64,000 nt of DNA from Sinorhizobium arboris LMG 14919 (GCF_000427465.1 NZ_ATYB01000008.1:1364001-1428000); one strand, 5' to 3'. Shown: positions 9,393-18,597, counted from the first letter of the stretch. Program-made: numbers and translations. The notes: a model not told the origin generated them from the sequence alone.

Positions 9393-10280
9393 TCACTCGA
9401 GACCGTTCGCTTCGGCGATGAAATCCGACAGCATCGGCACGTAGTCCTCGCCGCGACCCGCGCCGACCGCCTGTGCAAATGAGTTCCGGACGGCCGCCCC
9501 GACCGGATTGGCGACGCCGGCGGCAATGGCGTAGCCGGCAAGATAGCTCATATCCTTGAAGCCGTTGCGGATCGCGAATTTGTGGGCGTTCGGGTCGCGT
9601 TCCAGCACCCAGCGGAAAAAGGTCTGATAGAAAGGGCAATCCATCCGGCCGCCGCGAATGACGCTGTCGAATACCTCGGGCGTGAGCCCGGCCTTGCGCC
9701 CGAGCATCAGCGCTTCTGAATAGAGCGCCGCGTAACCCATGGACAGAAAGTTGTTGAGCAGCTTCATCGTGTGACCGGAGCCGGTCGGCCCCGTATGAAC
9801 GATGCGACCGGCGAAGCATTCGAGTACCGGCCAGACTCGCTGCACGTCTGCCTCCGAGCCGCCGACCATGACGTCGAGCGTGCCCGCGGCGGCATCGGCC
9901 GGCGTACGGCTGAGCGGCGCATCGACAAGAGTAAGGCCGCTTTCCGCGAGATCGGCCGCAAGCTTCGTCGTGACGGAGGGATCGGATGTGGAACAATCGA
10001 CGATGGTGACCGGCCTGCCCGCGCTCGCGATTCCCTCCGGGCCGCCGATGACCGAGAGGACTTCCGGCGAGCCGGTAACGCAAAGGACGATGACGTCGCA
10101 TTGCTGCGCCATCTCGCGCGGCGTCTTCGCTTCGCGGGCGCCCGCGGCGACGAGCGTCTCGACAGGGGCCCGGTTGCGATGCGCCATCACGTGGAGCGGC
10201 CAGCCCTTTTTCAGAATATTCGCCGCCATGCCCTGGCCCATCAGCCCGAGCCCGATGAAGCCTATGTTCGATTTCGTCAT
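9393..10280 (-). CDS. NAD(P)-dependent beta-hydroxyacid dehydrogenase (3-hydroxyisobutyrate dehydrogenase family)
   Basis: 295 residues. The N-terminal Rossmann motif GFIGLGLMGQGMA is at residues 7-19. The catalytic lysine is in GSGHTMKLLNN, K173, with the usual asparagine four residues on. It belongs to the family of GarR/GlxR, MmsB and LtnD, which oxidise or reduce small hydroxyacids. The start at 10280 has a strong GAGGAGG site. It precedes the IolI-like isomerase on the same strand with 201 bases between them, so they may be separate units. The substrate is unknown; a sugar acid or semialdehyde is likely. Confidence 0.85.
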   Translation of the reverse strand: MTKSNIGFIGLGLMGQGMAANILKKGWPLHVMAHRNRAPVETLVAAGAREAKTPREMAQQCDVIVLCVTGSPEVLSVIGGPEGIASAGRPVTIVDCSTSDPSVTTKLAADLAESGLTLVDAPLSRTPADAAAGTLDVMVGGSEADVQRVWPVLECFAGRIVHTGPTGSGHTMKLLNNFLSMGYAALYSEALMLGRKAGLTPEVFDSVIRGGRMDCPFYQTFFRWVLERDPNAHKFAIRNGFKDMSYLAGYAIAAGVANPVGAAVRNSFAQAVGAGRGEDYVPMLSDFIAEANGLE

Positions 10281-10336
10281 CTAATCGCCTCCTCTACCTT
10301 CATGTTCCGGATGTTGAACGACTGGCATCGACGATC

Positions 10337-10398
10337 CTAGAGAATTCGAGCGGGATGCGGGTGGAAAACTGCGAGCGTCTTTTCCAGAATTCGTCTAG
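10337..10398. repeat. Rhizobial palindromic intergenic repeat, copy B
   Basis: A nested dyad. The outer arms are CTAGAGAATTC (10337-10347) and GAATTCGTCTAG (10387-10398). The inner arms are GGAAAA (10363-10368) and TTTTCC (10380-10385). The core GAGCGGGATGCGGGTGGAAA matches copy A. It lies between the dehydrogenase and the DUF2254 gene. Confidence 0.65.
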
Positions 10399-10452
10399 CG
10401 GGACTTCGCCATGCGCCCATAGCTTGTTCGTTTTCTGGGACACCGGTAGATC

Positions 10453-11709
10453 TCAGCTTTTCCCGACCTTGTCCGCCTCCCGCCTCAGCCTCTGCAGGTC
10501 GCTCGCTATGCCGAGTGCCGCTTCCGCTCGCTCCAGGGCTTCCTTCGAATGCCGCATGGCTGCATCGCGAAACCGGGCCTGGTTGAACTTCGCGAGTGTG
10601 CCGAACGCCTTCTGGAGCCGGACTCCGACTTCGACGATGCCAGCGCCATCCCGAGCGATCGGCGTGAAAAGATCGTCGAAAACTTCGTCGAGCTCGATTG
10701 CCGGCACATAGATGTTTGGATACAGCACCTCGTCCTGCAACGTCGTCTCCTCGGTCCAGACGGCAAGCACGCGCAGCGCTCGGCTGATGACGTCGATCGC
10801 GGTCCCGGGATCGTTGATGGCCGGCGACAGGGCGCGCGACGCTATTTCGGCCAGCACCGCCGCCCCGAACCTCGGATCCTGATCGAACGAACGCGTATCT
10901 CTCACCGAGAAGCATCTGGCAATCTCGGCAAGGGCATGCTCGTCCTGTGTGCCATCGACGGAAGCGACGGGCCGGTTTGGATCGACAAGCTGGCCAGGTA
11001 TCAATCGGACGAAGATGCGGACCTTCGTATCGTTCGCGATCGCGGAAAGCCTGCTTACGTCGAGATGCTGGATGTAGCCAATCCTGTCGATAAAGACCGG
11101 ATTGGCGGATACGGGGATGTGTGCGGCGTCGGCCAACGGGTTTCCGCCGAGGTAAGGTCGCAAGCGCCGCGATCGCATGGCCTCGATCGTGACCGCCTCG
11201 ACCTGTTCCGTCGTCTCGGTAACGCGTCCGAGCCGCGAGAGATGATCGATCCAGCGCAGCAGCGTCACAATGATCAGGACGATGACGCCGATCGTCACCA
11301 CGAACAGGACAAGGCGGCCCTGGTCGCCGTAGGCGCCGGTGCTGAGAGCGATGATGCCGACGAGGCTGAACAGAAACGACCCAATGAAGGTCGCGAGCAC
11401 GTTCTGCGTCGTGCTGTCTTCCATGAGAAGCTTCGTTGCCCGTGGCGTGACGCTGCTTGTCGCCGCCGAGTAGGCCGATACCATCGTGCTTAGCGAAAAC
11501 GTCGAGACCGTCAGCATGCTGGAAGCGATGATCCCCAGCACGTTGTCGACTGCGTCCGCTCCTATTCGGTTCGGAAGACCTCGCGGAATGAAAGGGCCGA
11601 GGAAAATCGCAACAAGCGCAGTTATAATCGCCAGTATGGAGAATAGCGTGGACCGGAACCAGATTCGGCGTGTAAGCTGCGAAAATAACCAAGTCCAACG
11701 TGATGTCAT
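10453..11709 (-). CDS. DUF2254 family inner-membrane protein
   Basis: 418 residues. There are hydrophobic segments at about residues 18-40, 60-80, 105-128 and 133-150. The cytoplasmic C-terminal two-thirds is rich in charged residues and includes the family stretch DPRFGAAVLAEIASRALSPA followed by NDPGTA. SSMLTVSTFSLSTMVSAYS is also typical of DUF2254. The function is unknown in the family. It stands alone on the minus strand, and its neighbours do not suggest a role. Confidence 0.85.
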   Translation of the reverse strand: MTSRWTWLFSQLTRRIWFRSTLFSILAIITALVAIFLGPFIPRGLPNRIGADAVDNVLGIIASSMLTVSTFSLSTMVSAYSAATSSVTPRATKLLMEDSTTQNVLATFIGSFLFSLVGIIALSTGAYGDQGRLVLFVVTIGVIVLIIVTLLRWIDHLSRLGRVTETTEQVEAVTIEAMRSRRLRPYLGGNPLADAAHIPVSANPVFIDRIGYIQHLDVSRLSAIANDTKVRIFVRLIPGQLVDPNRPVASVDGTQDEHALAEIARCFSVRDTRSFDQDPRFGAAVLAEIASRALSPAINDPGTAIDVISRALRVLAVWTEETTLQDEVLYPNIYVPAIELDEVFDDLFTPIARDGAGIVEVGVRLQKAFGTLAKFNQARFRDAAMRHSKEALERAEAALGIASDLQRLRREADKVGKS

Positions 11710-11929
11710 CGACTATCCCATTTACGGTCATGCATGGTCGAACCAATACTGCATTTGCCCTCTGATCTGATCTGGTGAAACGACACAGTTATGCAGTAGG
11801 TCAGAAAGCTCAAGCGATCTTTTGCGCGTCCGATAAGGTGCGCGGATCCGTGGTTTAAGGACAGAAGCGGGTCTCCGTGTCAACTTGAACGGAACCGAAG
11901 AACGGCTTCACCGGACCGGCGAAGCTGCG

Positions 11930-12487
11930 TCAGAACTTGCGGCTCACGAAGGGCGAGCCGGCCAGCCCGAACCGCCAGGGCTGTTCTACGGCCTTGGTAA
12001 TGCCGACGCGGATTCCGGTGGCGACCGGCGGTCTCGTAGAGGTCAGGGTGAGGCGGAATGGATCCTTTCCGAGCGGCAATCCGTCCAGTTCCCGGTTGAT
12101 CGCCAGCGCCTGGCCGACGCGCCCCGGTCCGGAACACAACAGCCTTTCTTCGCGGACGCCCCTTCTCGCCCGCATCGTCCCGACGCCCCATTTCGGTTCG
12201 ATTGCGCGGATCAGCACGGCGCTGCCGGGCAGGCAGACGAAATTAAGGCACCAGTGCAGGCCGTAGGAAAGATAGATATAGGCATGCGCCGGTGGACCAA
12301 ACATCGCCCGATTGCGCACCGTGGTGCCGGAGAAACTATGCGACGCCGCATCGTCGGGGAGATAAGCCTCCGTTTCGACGATAGTGCCGCCGACGCCGGA
12401 GACCGTGAAATCCGCACCAATCAGTTCCGCCGCCACCTCAACGGCGCTGCGCGCGAAAAAATCGACATCTGAGGTCAAACGATACAC
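11930..12487 (-). CDS. DNA-3-methyladenine glycosylase (AAG/MPG family)
   Basis: 185 residues, the normal bacterial length. It removes alkylated purines, starting base-excision repair. Seen: an early FARSAVEVAAELIGADF, the catalytic-region IVETEAYL with its Glu, DAASHSF, NRAMFGPPAHAYIYLSYG, and SGPGRVGQALAI. The start is a GTG at 12487; no better in-frame start is visible. It is divergent from an O6-alkylguanine methyltransferase gene 211 bases away, so two alkylation-repair genes sit together. Confidence 0.93.
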   Translation of the reverse strand: MYRLTSDVDFFARSAVEVAAELIGADFTVSGVGGTIVETEAYLPDDAASHSFSGTTVRNRAMFGPPAHAYIYLSYGLHWCLNFVCLPGSAVLIRAIEPKWGVGTMRARRGVREERLLCSGPGRVGQALAINRELDGLPLGKDPFRLTLTSTRPPVATGIRVGITKAVEQPWRFGLAGSPFVSRKF

Positions 12488-12698
12488 CGGTTCGATGGAG
12501 CCATTCCCGTATCCTATGCGAGAGGTCCGGCGAGCGCCACGGCATGAGCGCGGAAAGGAATCGTCTTTTTTAAACTGCCCCTAGGGAAAACGGGTTGAAT
12601 TGGAAGGCCGGGCGCACGATTCTCCATAAAGGAATCGAACGCGCTACCGCGACACGGCGTGCCTCACTCGGCATTCGGCGCTGGAGGAGAGCGAACCC

Positions 12699-13250
12699 AT
12701 GAACCATTACCATGTTTTCGAAACCGCGAGCGGCTACTGCGGCATCGCATGGAGCGATGCCGGCATCACCCGATTCCAATTGCCGACGCGAAGCGCAGAC
12801 TCCACCGAACGGCTGCTCCTGCGGCGGCTGCCGAACGGCGCTCCGTCCCTTCCGCCGCCGCGGATTGCAGAAGCGATCGCCGCGGTGAAATCCTATTTCG
12901 AGGGCAGGGAAACGGATTTCTCCCGTTTCGATCTCGATCTGCGAGGACAGGACGCCTTCTTCGAGAGGGTCTACCGGGCCGCGCGAAAGATCCCGTGGGG
13001 CGGGACGACCACCTACGGCGCGCTTGCGAAGGAGCTCGGCGCGGGCCCGGAGGCGGCCCGGGATGTCGGCCAGGCGATGGCCAAGAATCCCGTAGCGCTG
13101 ATCATCCCCTGTCATCGGGTGCTCGCAGCCGGCGGCAAGATCGGCGGCTTCTCGGCGCCGGGCGGCTCGTCCGCGAAGCTGAGAATGCTCGAAATAGAAG
13201 GCGTCAAAATCGCTCCGCCGGAGCCTGCGCAGCAATCACTGGGGTTTTGA
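12699..13250 (+). CDS. Methylated-DNA-[protein]-cysteine S-methyltransferase (Ogt/MGMT type)
   Basis: 183 residues. Transfers alkyl groups from O6-alkylguanine to its own cysteine. The active-site PCHRV is present with C138, preceded by NPVALII and followed by GGKIGGFS. The DNA-binding IPWGGTTTYGALAKELG is at residues 98-114. The ATG has GGAGGAGAG upstream. There is no AdaA-like N-terminal domain, so it is a stand-alone repair enzyme. The next gene starts one base after its stop, so the cyclase is probably co-transcribed. Confidence 0.93.
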   Translation: MNHYHVFETASGYCGIAWSDAGITRFQLPTRSADSTERLLLRRLPNGAPSLPPPRIAEAIAAVKSYFEGRETDFSRFDLDLRGQDAFFERVYRAARKIPWGGTTTYGALAKELGAGPEAARDVGQAMAKNPVALIIPCHRVLAAGGKIGGFSAPGGSSAKLRMLEIEGVKIAPPEPAQQSLGF

Positions 13251-13251
13251 A

Positions 13252-14517
13252 ATGGCCATCACGAAGCCGAGCGAGGCGGACCTCGCAATTCAGTCTCCAA
13301 CAGAGCCGCGCTCGCTTCTGCCCAGCGAAAGCGAGGGGTCCTGGCCGGCGCGGCGGCGCCGGATCATCGACTGGCTCGTCATCGAGACGCGCGGTGAGCG
13401 CTTCATCGACAACATCTTCGTGGAGATGTGCCGAAAACTGGCGGAGGCGGGCGTGCCCGTCGCCCGTGCGACCCTGCATTTCAGGATTCACCACCCGCAA
13501 TGGGTGGGTGCACGGATTCTGTGGCGAAAGGGCCTGGCGGAGGCAGAGCTCGATACCTATGCCTATGGCGTCGAAGACACCAGCCAATACCTGAACAGCC
13601 CCTTGCGCGAATTCAATGACGGGGCGGAGGAGGTGCGCGGGCGCCTTGACGACCCGACGGCCGGCGGTCCGGATTACCCGCTCTATGCCGAGCTGCGCGG
13701 GGAGGGACTGACCGATTATATCATCTGGCCGCTATACCATACGCTCGGCAAGCGCCACGCGATCACCTTTGCGAGCGACCGGCCGGGCGGGTTCAGCTCC
13801 GAAGATCTCGCTTTCCTGAAGGATATTCTGCCGGCCCTGGCGCTTGTCAGCGAAATCCGGCTGAAGAACCGCTTAGCCCGCACTCTGCTCGAGACCTATG
13901 TCGGCCCGCATGCGAGCGAGCAGATTCTTGCCGGAGCGACCACGCGCGGCAGCGGCGTGACCGTGGGCGCCGCGATCCTGATCTGCGACCTGCGCGACTT
14001 CACGAAACTGTCTGACCTCTGGCCCAGGGACGACGTCATCGAACTCCTGAACGGCTACTTCGACGCCATGTCCGAGCCGATCGAGCGGCATGGCGGGGAG
14101 ATCCTGAAATTCATGGGTGATGGATTGCTGGCGATCTTCCCGCTCAGCAACCCCTGTGCCTGCAGTCAGCTTCTCGGAGCCATCGACGAGGCACAGGCCG
14201 CTCTTGCCGCCCTCAACGAGGAGAACCTGCGAAAGGGCCATGATCCGCTGGGATACGGCATCGGCGTGCATGTCGGCGATGTGATGTATGGCAATATCGG
14301 TTCGCGCAGGCGTCTCGATTTCACGGTGATCGGACCAGCCGTCAATATCGCTTCGCGCCTCGAAACGCTTACAAAGGAGTTGAAGCGTCCGGTTCTGCTC
14401 TCAAGAGCCTTCGTCGAAAAGGCAGGCTGTGCAGGGCAGCTGGAAAATCTGGGTTCCTATGCATTGCGGGGCCTTGACGAGCCGGTCGACGTCTTTGCCT
14501 TCTCGGGCAAGCGGTAG
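13252..14517 (+). CDS. Class III adenylate cyclase, soluble
   Basis: 421 residues. The N-terminal half (about 30-205) resembles a sensor region with no membrane segment. The cyclase domain begins near residue 235. Catalytic residues are visible: metal ligands D246 (LICDLRDFT) and D290 (GGEILKFMGDG), adenine-selecting K286 and D356 (RRLDFTVIG), and transition-state N365 and R369 (NIASRLE). The K/D pair indicates ATP rather than GTP as substrate. Rhizobia carry many such cyclases. Coupling to ogt is by position only; no functional link is known. Confidence 0.92.
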   Translation: MAITKPSEADLAIQSPTEPRSLLPSESEGSWPARRRRIIDWLVIETRGERFIDNIFVEMCRKLAEAGVPVARATLHFRIHHPQWVGARILWRKGLAEAELDTYAYGVEDTSQYLNSPLREFNDGAEEVRGRLDDPTAGGPDYPLYAELRGEGLTDYIIWPLYHTLGKRHAITFASDRPGGFSSEDLAFLKDILPALALVSEIRLKNRLARTLLETYVGPHASEQILAGATTRGSGVTVGAAILICDLRDFTKLSDLWPRDDVIELLNGYFDAMSEPIERHGGEILKFMGDGLLAIFPLSNPCACSQLLGAIDEAQAALAALNEENLRKGHDPLGYGIGVHVGDVMYGNIGSRRRLDFTVIGPAVNIASRLETLTKELKRPVLLSRAFVEKAGCAGQLENLGSYALRGLDEPVDVFAFSGKR

Positions 14518-14540
14518 CCCCTCATCCGGCCTGCCGGTCA

Positions 14541-14566
14541 CCTTCTCCCCGCAGGCGGGGCGAAGG
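14541..14566. repeat. RIME-like palindromic repeat / possible terminator
   Basis: CCTTCTCCCCGC and GCGGGGCGAAGG form a 12-bp inverted repeat with one mismatch and a 2-base gap, inside CCCTCATCCGGCCTGCCGGT-type sequence (from 14519). This resembles a repeat spread through rhizobial and related genomes. It lies just after the cyclase stop and before a convergent gene, and may end transcription. Confidence 0.6.
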
Positions 14567-14636
14567 AAACTCGCGGCAACCGCCCCCGCGTCCCCAGAGG
14601 GTTAGGGTTGAACCCCGACGGGAGGGGCATGCGCCA

Positions 14637-15413
14637 TTACTTCATCGTATAGACGTCGATGGTGAAGTACTTGTCGTTGATCTTCTTGTAAGTCCCGTCA
14701 GAGCGAATCTCATCGAGTGCCTTGTTCAGCCTCTCGCGCATTTCGTTGTCTTCCTGGCGGACGGCAATGCCGACGCCGTCGCCCACGAACTTCCTGTCGG
14801 TGATCGGCTCGCCGATCAACTCGCAGCAATCCTTGCCGTCGTCATTCTTGGTGACCCAATCGAGCATCGGCAGCATGTCGCCCACCTGCAGGTCGAGCCG
14901 ACCGTTGACCATGTCGAGATTGGCTTCGTCCTGTGTAGGATAGAGCTTGATCTCGGCATCCGGGTAGACGGCGGCGATATAGTCGGCCTGGGTCGTGCCG
15001 GATTGGGCGCCGATCACCTTGCCCTTGAGTGCCTCATTGCTGAAATCGGTGATCCCGGCTTCTTTCGGTGCCACATGCGTCATCGCGGCGAGATAGTAGG
15101 GATTGCTGAAGGCCACCTGCTTCTTGCGCTCCTCGGTGATGAACATCGAGGCGATGATCATATCGTACTTTTTGGCAAGCAGGCCGGGGATGATGCCGTC
15201 CCAGTCCTGGGCGACGACTTCGCATTCGACCCCCATGCGCTCGCAGAGCGCGAGACCGATTTCCACGTCGAAGCCACCGATCTTGCCGGTGGAATCGACG
15301 AAGTTGAAGGGCGGATAGGCTCCCTCGGTGCCGATCTTCAGCTTCTCGGCAGCAGCCACGGGAGTCGACAGTGCAGTGCCGGCGAGTGCCAGCGCCAGGA
15401 TGATGTTTCTCAT
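14637..15413 (-). CDS. Amino-acid ABC transporter substrate-binding protein (basic amino acid type)
   Basis: 258 residues. A signal peptide (MRNIILALALAGTALSTPVAAA) comes before EKLKIGTEG. It is an SBP_bac_3 family member with GTEGAYPPFNF, GFDVEIGLALCERM, VAQDWDGIIPGLLAKKYD and FSNPYYLA, the pattern of lysine/arginine/ornithine- or octopine-binding proteins. A CC pair near residue 196 is unusual. No permease or ATPase gene is adjacent, so it is an orphan component here. The next gene upstream, a DMT exporter, is on the same strand. Confidence 0.9.
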   Translation of the reverse strand: MRNIILALALAGTALSTPVAAAEKLKIGTEGAYPPFNFVDSTGKIGGFDVEIGLALCERMGVECEVVAQDWDGIIPGLLAKKYDMIIASMFITEERKKQVAFSNPYYLAAMTHVAPKEAGITDFSNEALKGKVIGAQSGTTQADYIAAVYPDAEIKLYPTQDEANLDMVNGRLDLQVGDMLPMLDWVTKNDDGKDCCELIGEPITDRKFVGDGVGIAVRQEDNEMRERLNKALDEIRSDGTYKKINDKYFTIDVYTMK

Positions 15414-15526
15414 ATTGGTTCCCCTTGCGTTTGCGCCGTTCTCCGGCGCTTCAAGGGAACTCTATGGGCAGATTTCGCATAAACGAAATCGATAGGCGCG
15501 ATAACCGTTATTTCCTGCGTTGATCC

Positions 15527-16438
15527 TCAGCCTTTCAGGCGACCCTGCCTCTTCAACTGCTGTTCACGGAAGAAGATGAAGAGGCCGGACGCGACGATCA
15601 GCCCGGCGCCGATCACCATCGACAGCCGCGGCGTGTCGCCGAAGATCAGCCAGCCGAAGAAGATTGCCCAGAAGAGCAGCGTGTATTGCAGCGGAGCCAC
15701 GGTCGCGGCGTCGGCAAGCTTCAGCGCCCGGTTGACGAGTACGTGGGCGACCATCGCGACCACGCCGAGCAGGCAGATGAGCGCCGTGTCGAGGGGTTTA
15801 AGGGGCGTCCAGTCGAAGGGCGCCCAGACGAGCCCTGCGACCGCGGCCCCGGCGACCTGCCAGAAGGCGAGCGTCGTATCGGGAGTGCCGCGCAGAGACC
15901 GCCCGGAAATCATCATGAAGGCGAAGGTCATGCTGCCGAGAACCGAGATGACGGCGGGGAGCGTGAAAGCCTGTGACGACGGTTCGAGCGCGACGATGAC
16001 GCCGACGAAACCGACGGCGATTGCCGTCCAGCGACGCCAGCCGACAGGTTCCTTCAGCACCAGCGGCGAAACGGCCGCGACATAGATCGGTGCGGCCAGC
16101 CAATAGGTCATGACATCCGCAAGCGGCAGATAGATCACGGCGAAATAGAACGCGACCACTTCGGCGGTCGAGGCGACGACGCGGGCAAGCTGAAGACCGG
16201 GTCGCTCGAGTGCGAAGAGTTTCTTCGGGCCGCTCATCCACAGAAAGGGCGCGAGCAGAAGGGCAGCGGCGACGCTGCGGATCAGCACCACCTGGCCGAC
16301 CGAATAGGTCGCGACCAGCCACTTTCCCATGACGTCATTCACGGAAAACATGAGCATGCCCAGGAGCATGACGACCACGCCGGCGCGGGCAGTTGCGTTT
16401 TCATGCGAAAGATTGCCGGGGACGCTGTCGACGGCCAT
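15527..16438 (-). CDS. EamA/DMT family transporter
   Basis: 303 residues from the ATG at 16438; the frame opens at 16492. It has about ten hydrophobic segments and two EamA repeats, with the first helix at GVVVMLLGMLMFSVNDVMGKWL and RSVAAALLLAPFLW. It ends with a basic cytoplasmic tail (FFREQQLKRQGR). The family moves small metabolites, often outwards. Its substrate cannot be predicted. It lies between glycogen synthase and an amino-acid binding protein, all on the minus strand. Confidence 0.88.
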   Translation of the reverse strand: MAVDSVPGNLSHENATARAGVVVMLLGMLMFSVNDVMGKWLVATYSVGQVVLIRSVAAALLLAPFLWMSGPKKLFALERPGLQLARVVASTAEVVAFYFAVIYLPLADVMTYWLAAPIYVAAVSPLVLKEPVGWRRWTAIAVGFVGVIVALEPSSQAFTLPAVISVLGSMTFAFMMISGRSLRGTPDTTLAFWQVAGAAVAGLVWAPFDWTPLKPLDTALICLLGVVAMVAHVLVNRALKLADAATVAPLQYTLLFWAIFFGWLIFGDTPRLSMVIGAGLIVASGLFIFFREQQLKRQGRLKG

Positions 16439-16625
16439 GGATGCGAATTCCTTCAGAGCGGGACCGCGTTTCCGCGGAACATGTCCGGCCACGAGGCTCG
16501 GGCTTCAGCGAATCCGGCCGGTGACCTGCTCAGCCATTCGCATATTCGAGCGGCGCAATCCATGCCGCACTGCTTATCAATTCATCACCTTTGCGAATGA
16601 TAGGGTTCAGCGAAACCGCGCTGCG

Positions 16626-18086
16626 TCAGGCGCTGCCGACGAGGCGCATGTCGGGGTTGAGGAGTTCGCTGTAAAGCTCTGCATAGCGGGCCGCACTGCG
16701 GTGCCAGGAGCAGTCGGTTTTCATGCCCTGCCGGCGAAGGCTCTCCCAGACGCGTCGCAGCCGGTAGAGCCTGAAGGCCCGGCGCAGTGCGAGGCGCAAT
16801 CCATGCTGGTCGATAGGCGAAAACTGTATGCCGGTCGCGACATGGGCGTGGAGCGCGGCGTCGTTGGCATCGATGATGGTTTCCGATAGGCCGCCGGTGC
16901 GGGCGACGACCGGTACGCAGCCATAGCGCAGGGCATAAAGCTGAGTGAGCCCGCAGGGCTCGAATCGGGACGGAACGAGCATGGCATCCGCGCCGGCATG
17001 AATCTTGTGGGCGAGGTGCTCGTCATAGCCGATGCTCACGCCGACGTTCTGGGGGAACCGTCGCGCAAGATTCATGAATGCGGCCTCGAGCTCCTCGTCG
17101 CCTTGTCCATGAATGATCAGGGTGCCGCCATTGTTGACGATCTCGTCGGCGGTCGCCGCGAGGAGGTCCATGCCCTTCTGCCATGTCAGCCGGTTGATGC
17201 TGGCGAAGATCGGGCCGCATGTGTTCGGCAGACCAAAGTGCTGGAGCAGCACCTGCCGGTTGGGCATGCGGCGCAGCGGCACACGCGCCGAATAGTGATG
17301 TTCGATGCAGGGATCCGAGGATGGGTCCCATACTTCCAGGTCTATGCCGTTTACGATGCCCACGACGTCTGCGTGCCGCTCGTTCATCACGCCCTCGAGC
17401 CCCATGCCGAACGCCGGAGACATGATTTCCCGGGCATAGGTGGGGCTAACGACAGTGATGGCATCGGCCGCCTGCAGGCCGCCCTTGAGGAATCCGATGT
17501 CGCCGTAATATTCGACGCCGTCGATCGAATAGGCTTCCGGCGGAAGGCCGAGTTCGGGAAAGTAGTGGGCCGGAAATTGCCCCTGGAACGCCAGGTTGTG
17601 CACGGTCAGAACGCGAGGGATGGTGTCGTCGCCGGCACATTTCAGATAAAGGAGACTCATCGCGGCGTGCCAGTCATGCGCATGGATTATGTCCGGCCGC
17701 CAGTTCGGTACGAGCCCGCTGGCGATTTGTGACGCCACCCGCGAGAAGGCGGCGAAGCGCTTCCAGTTGTCGGCATATTCCCGGCCGTGCCTGTCCGTGT
17801 AGAGGGCTCCTTGCCTGTTGTAGAATCCCGGCGCATCGAGCACGAAGAGATCCAGCCCATGAGCCCGCCCCGCGACGAGGGTGGCGCGCTCGCCGAACAG
17901 ATCATCAAATTCAGCGATCGCTGACGCTTCGTTGAGCGCACGCACGACGCCGGGATAGCCCGGAACGAAGCTGCGCGTATGGATCCCGTGGGCTCTGAGC
18001 GCCTTGGGTAGGGATCCGGCTACGTCTGCAAGACCGCCGGTCTTGACGAGCGGAAAAATTTCGGCCGTGACGGACAGTAGTTGCAT
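16626..18086 (-). CDS. glgA: Glycogen synthase (ADP-glucose, GT5)
   Basis: 486 residues, normal for bacterial GlgA. Elongates alpha-1,4-glucan from ADP-glucose in the cytoplasm. Seen: the substrate-binding KTGGLADVAGSLPKAL at residue 15 onward, IIHAHDWHAA, LTVHNLAFQG, NGIDLEVWDP, and the C-terminal VPSRFEPCGLTQLYALRYG with PVVARTGGL. No glgB, glgC or glgP lies beside it, so this may be a second, isolated copy. Rhizobial genomes often have more than one glgA. The start at 18086 has only a weak ribosome site. Confidence 0.95.
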   Translation of the reverse strand: MQLLSVTAEIFPLVKTGGLADVAGSLPKALRAHGIHTRSFVPGYPGVVRALNEASAIAEFDDLFGERATLVAGRAHGLDLFVLDAPGFYNRQGALYTDRHGREYADNWKRFAAFSRVASQIASGLVPNWRPDIIHAHDWHAAMSLLYLKCAGDDTIPRVLTVHNLAFQGQFPAHYFPELGLPPEAYSIDGVEYYGDIGFLKGGLQAADAITVVSPTYAREIMSPAFGMGLEGVMNERHADVVGIVNGIDLEVWDPSSDPCIEHHYSARVPLRRMPNRQVLLQHFGLPNTCGPIFASINRLTWQKGMDLLAATADEIVNNGGTLIIHGQGDEELEAAFMNLARRFPQNVGVSIGYDEHLAHKIHAGADAMLVPSRFEPCGLTQLYALRYGCVPVVARTGGLSETIIDANDAALHAHVATGIQFSPIDQHGLRLALRRAFRLYRLRRVWESLRRQGMKTDCSWHRSAARYAELYSELLNPDMRLVGSA

Positions 18087-18395
18087 CGATCATGTTCCGG
18101 GAAATGCGTTGACTGCGACCGGCCTATTCGCCGCCGATGTGCTTTCATCAACACAATCATGAGCCTCAAAGTTCCGGCCGTCTCGCGAAATTTTGTCTGC
18201 GCATGACGCGCGGTTTTGCGCGGCCGGGATTCGCCGCAATTGCCGCCGTTTCGCCGCCGAAGACCCTGTGCCGCTTGAACGGCATCCACCCCATGCCGCC
18301 GGCCGGAACATTCCCGATCCCCCGGAGTTTTTCCGCGCCGAGCCGGTCTCGATCTCGCTGCTCCGCGGTTGTTCCCGTGCTGGTTTCTCTTATCT
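18087..18395. other. Intergenic region, possible small RNA upstream of an orphan terminator
   Basis: About 500 bases separate glgA (minus) from the PEBP gene (plus). No protein-coding frame here has a ribosome site or family resemblance. Because a perfect plus-strand terminator follows at 18396-18419 with no gene before it, an unannotated RNA could start in this stretch. No promoter was securely seen. Confidence 0.3.
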
Positions 18396-18419
18396 GCCTC
18401 GCTTCGGCGAGGCTTTTTT
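18396..18419 (+). terminator. Strong Rho-independent terminator with no gene upstream
   Basis: GCCTCGC-TTCG-GCGAGGC forms a perfect 7-bp stem with a UUCG tetraloop, followed by TTTTTT. It points along the plus strand. The next plus-strand gene begins 180 bases later, and the gene behind it (glgA) runs the other way. Confidence 0.8.
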
Positions 18420-18597
18420 CGCCGGCATCCGCGGGTGACCGACCTGCGGAACACAAGCGGCGGCCCTTGGTTCTGCTATTTGCGCGAGGAGGCGCCGATG
18501 GACAATACCCCGCGCTCTCGTTCGTAGCAGCCGCGCCGCGCACCTCGCCGGACGTCAATCGCTGCGGCACTTGCCTTTAAATGGAAGGAGGCACCTG

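Noticed and set aside
14598..14612. GGGTTAGGGTT, similar to telomeric repeats
   Set aside because: Less than two units long and part of the rhizobial repeat region; a coincidence of sequence.
18137..18580. A 147-codon plus-strand frame before the PEBP gene
   Set aside because: No ribosome site, no family resemblance, and it runs through a strong terminator at 18396-18419.
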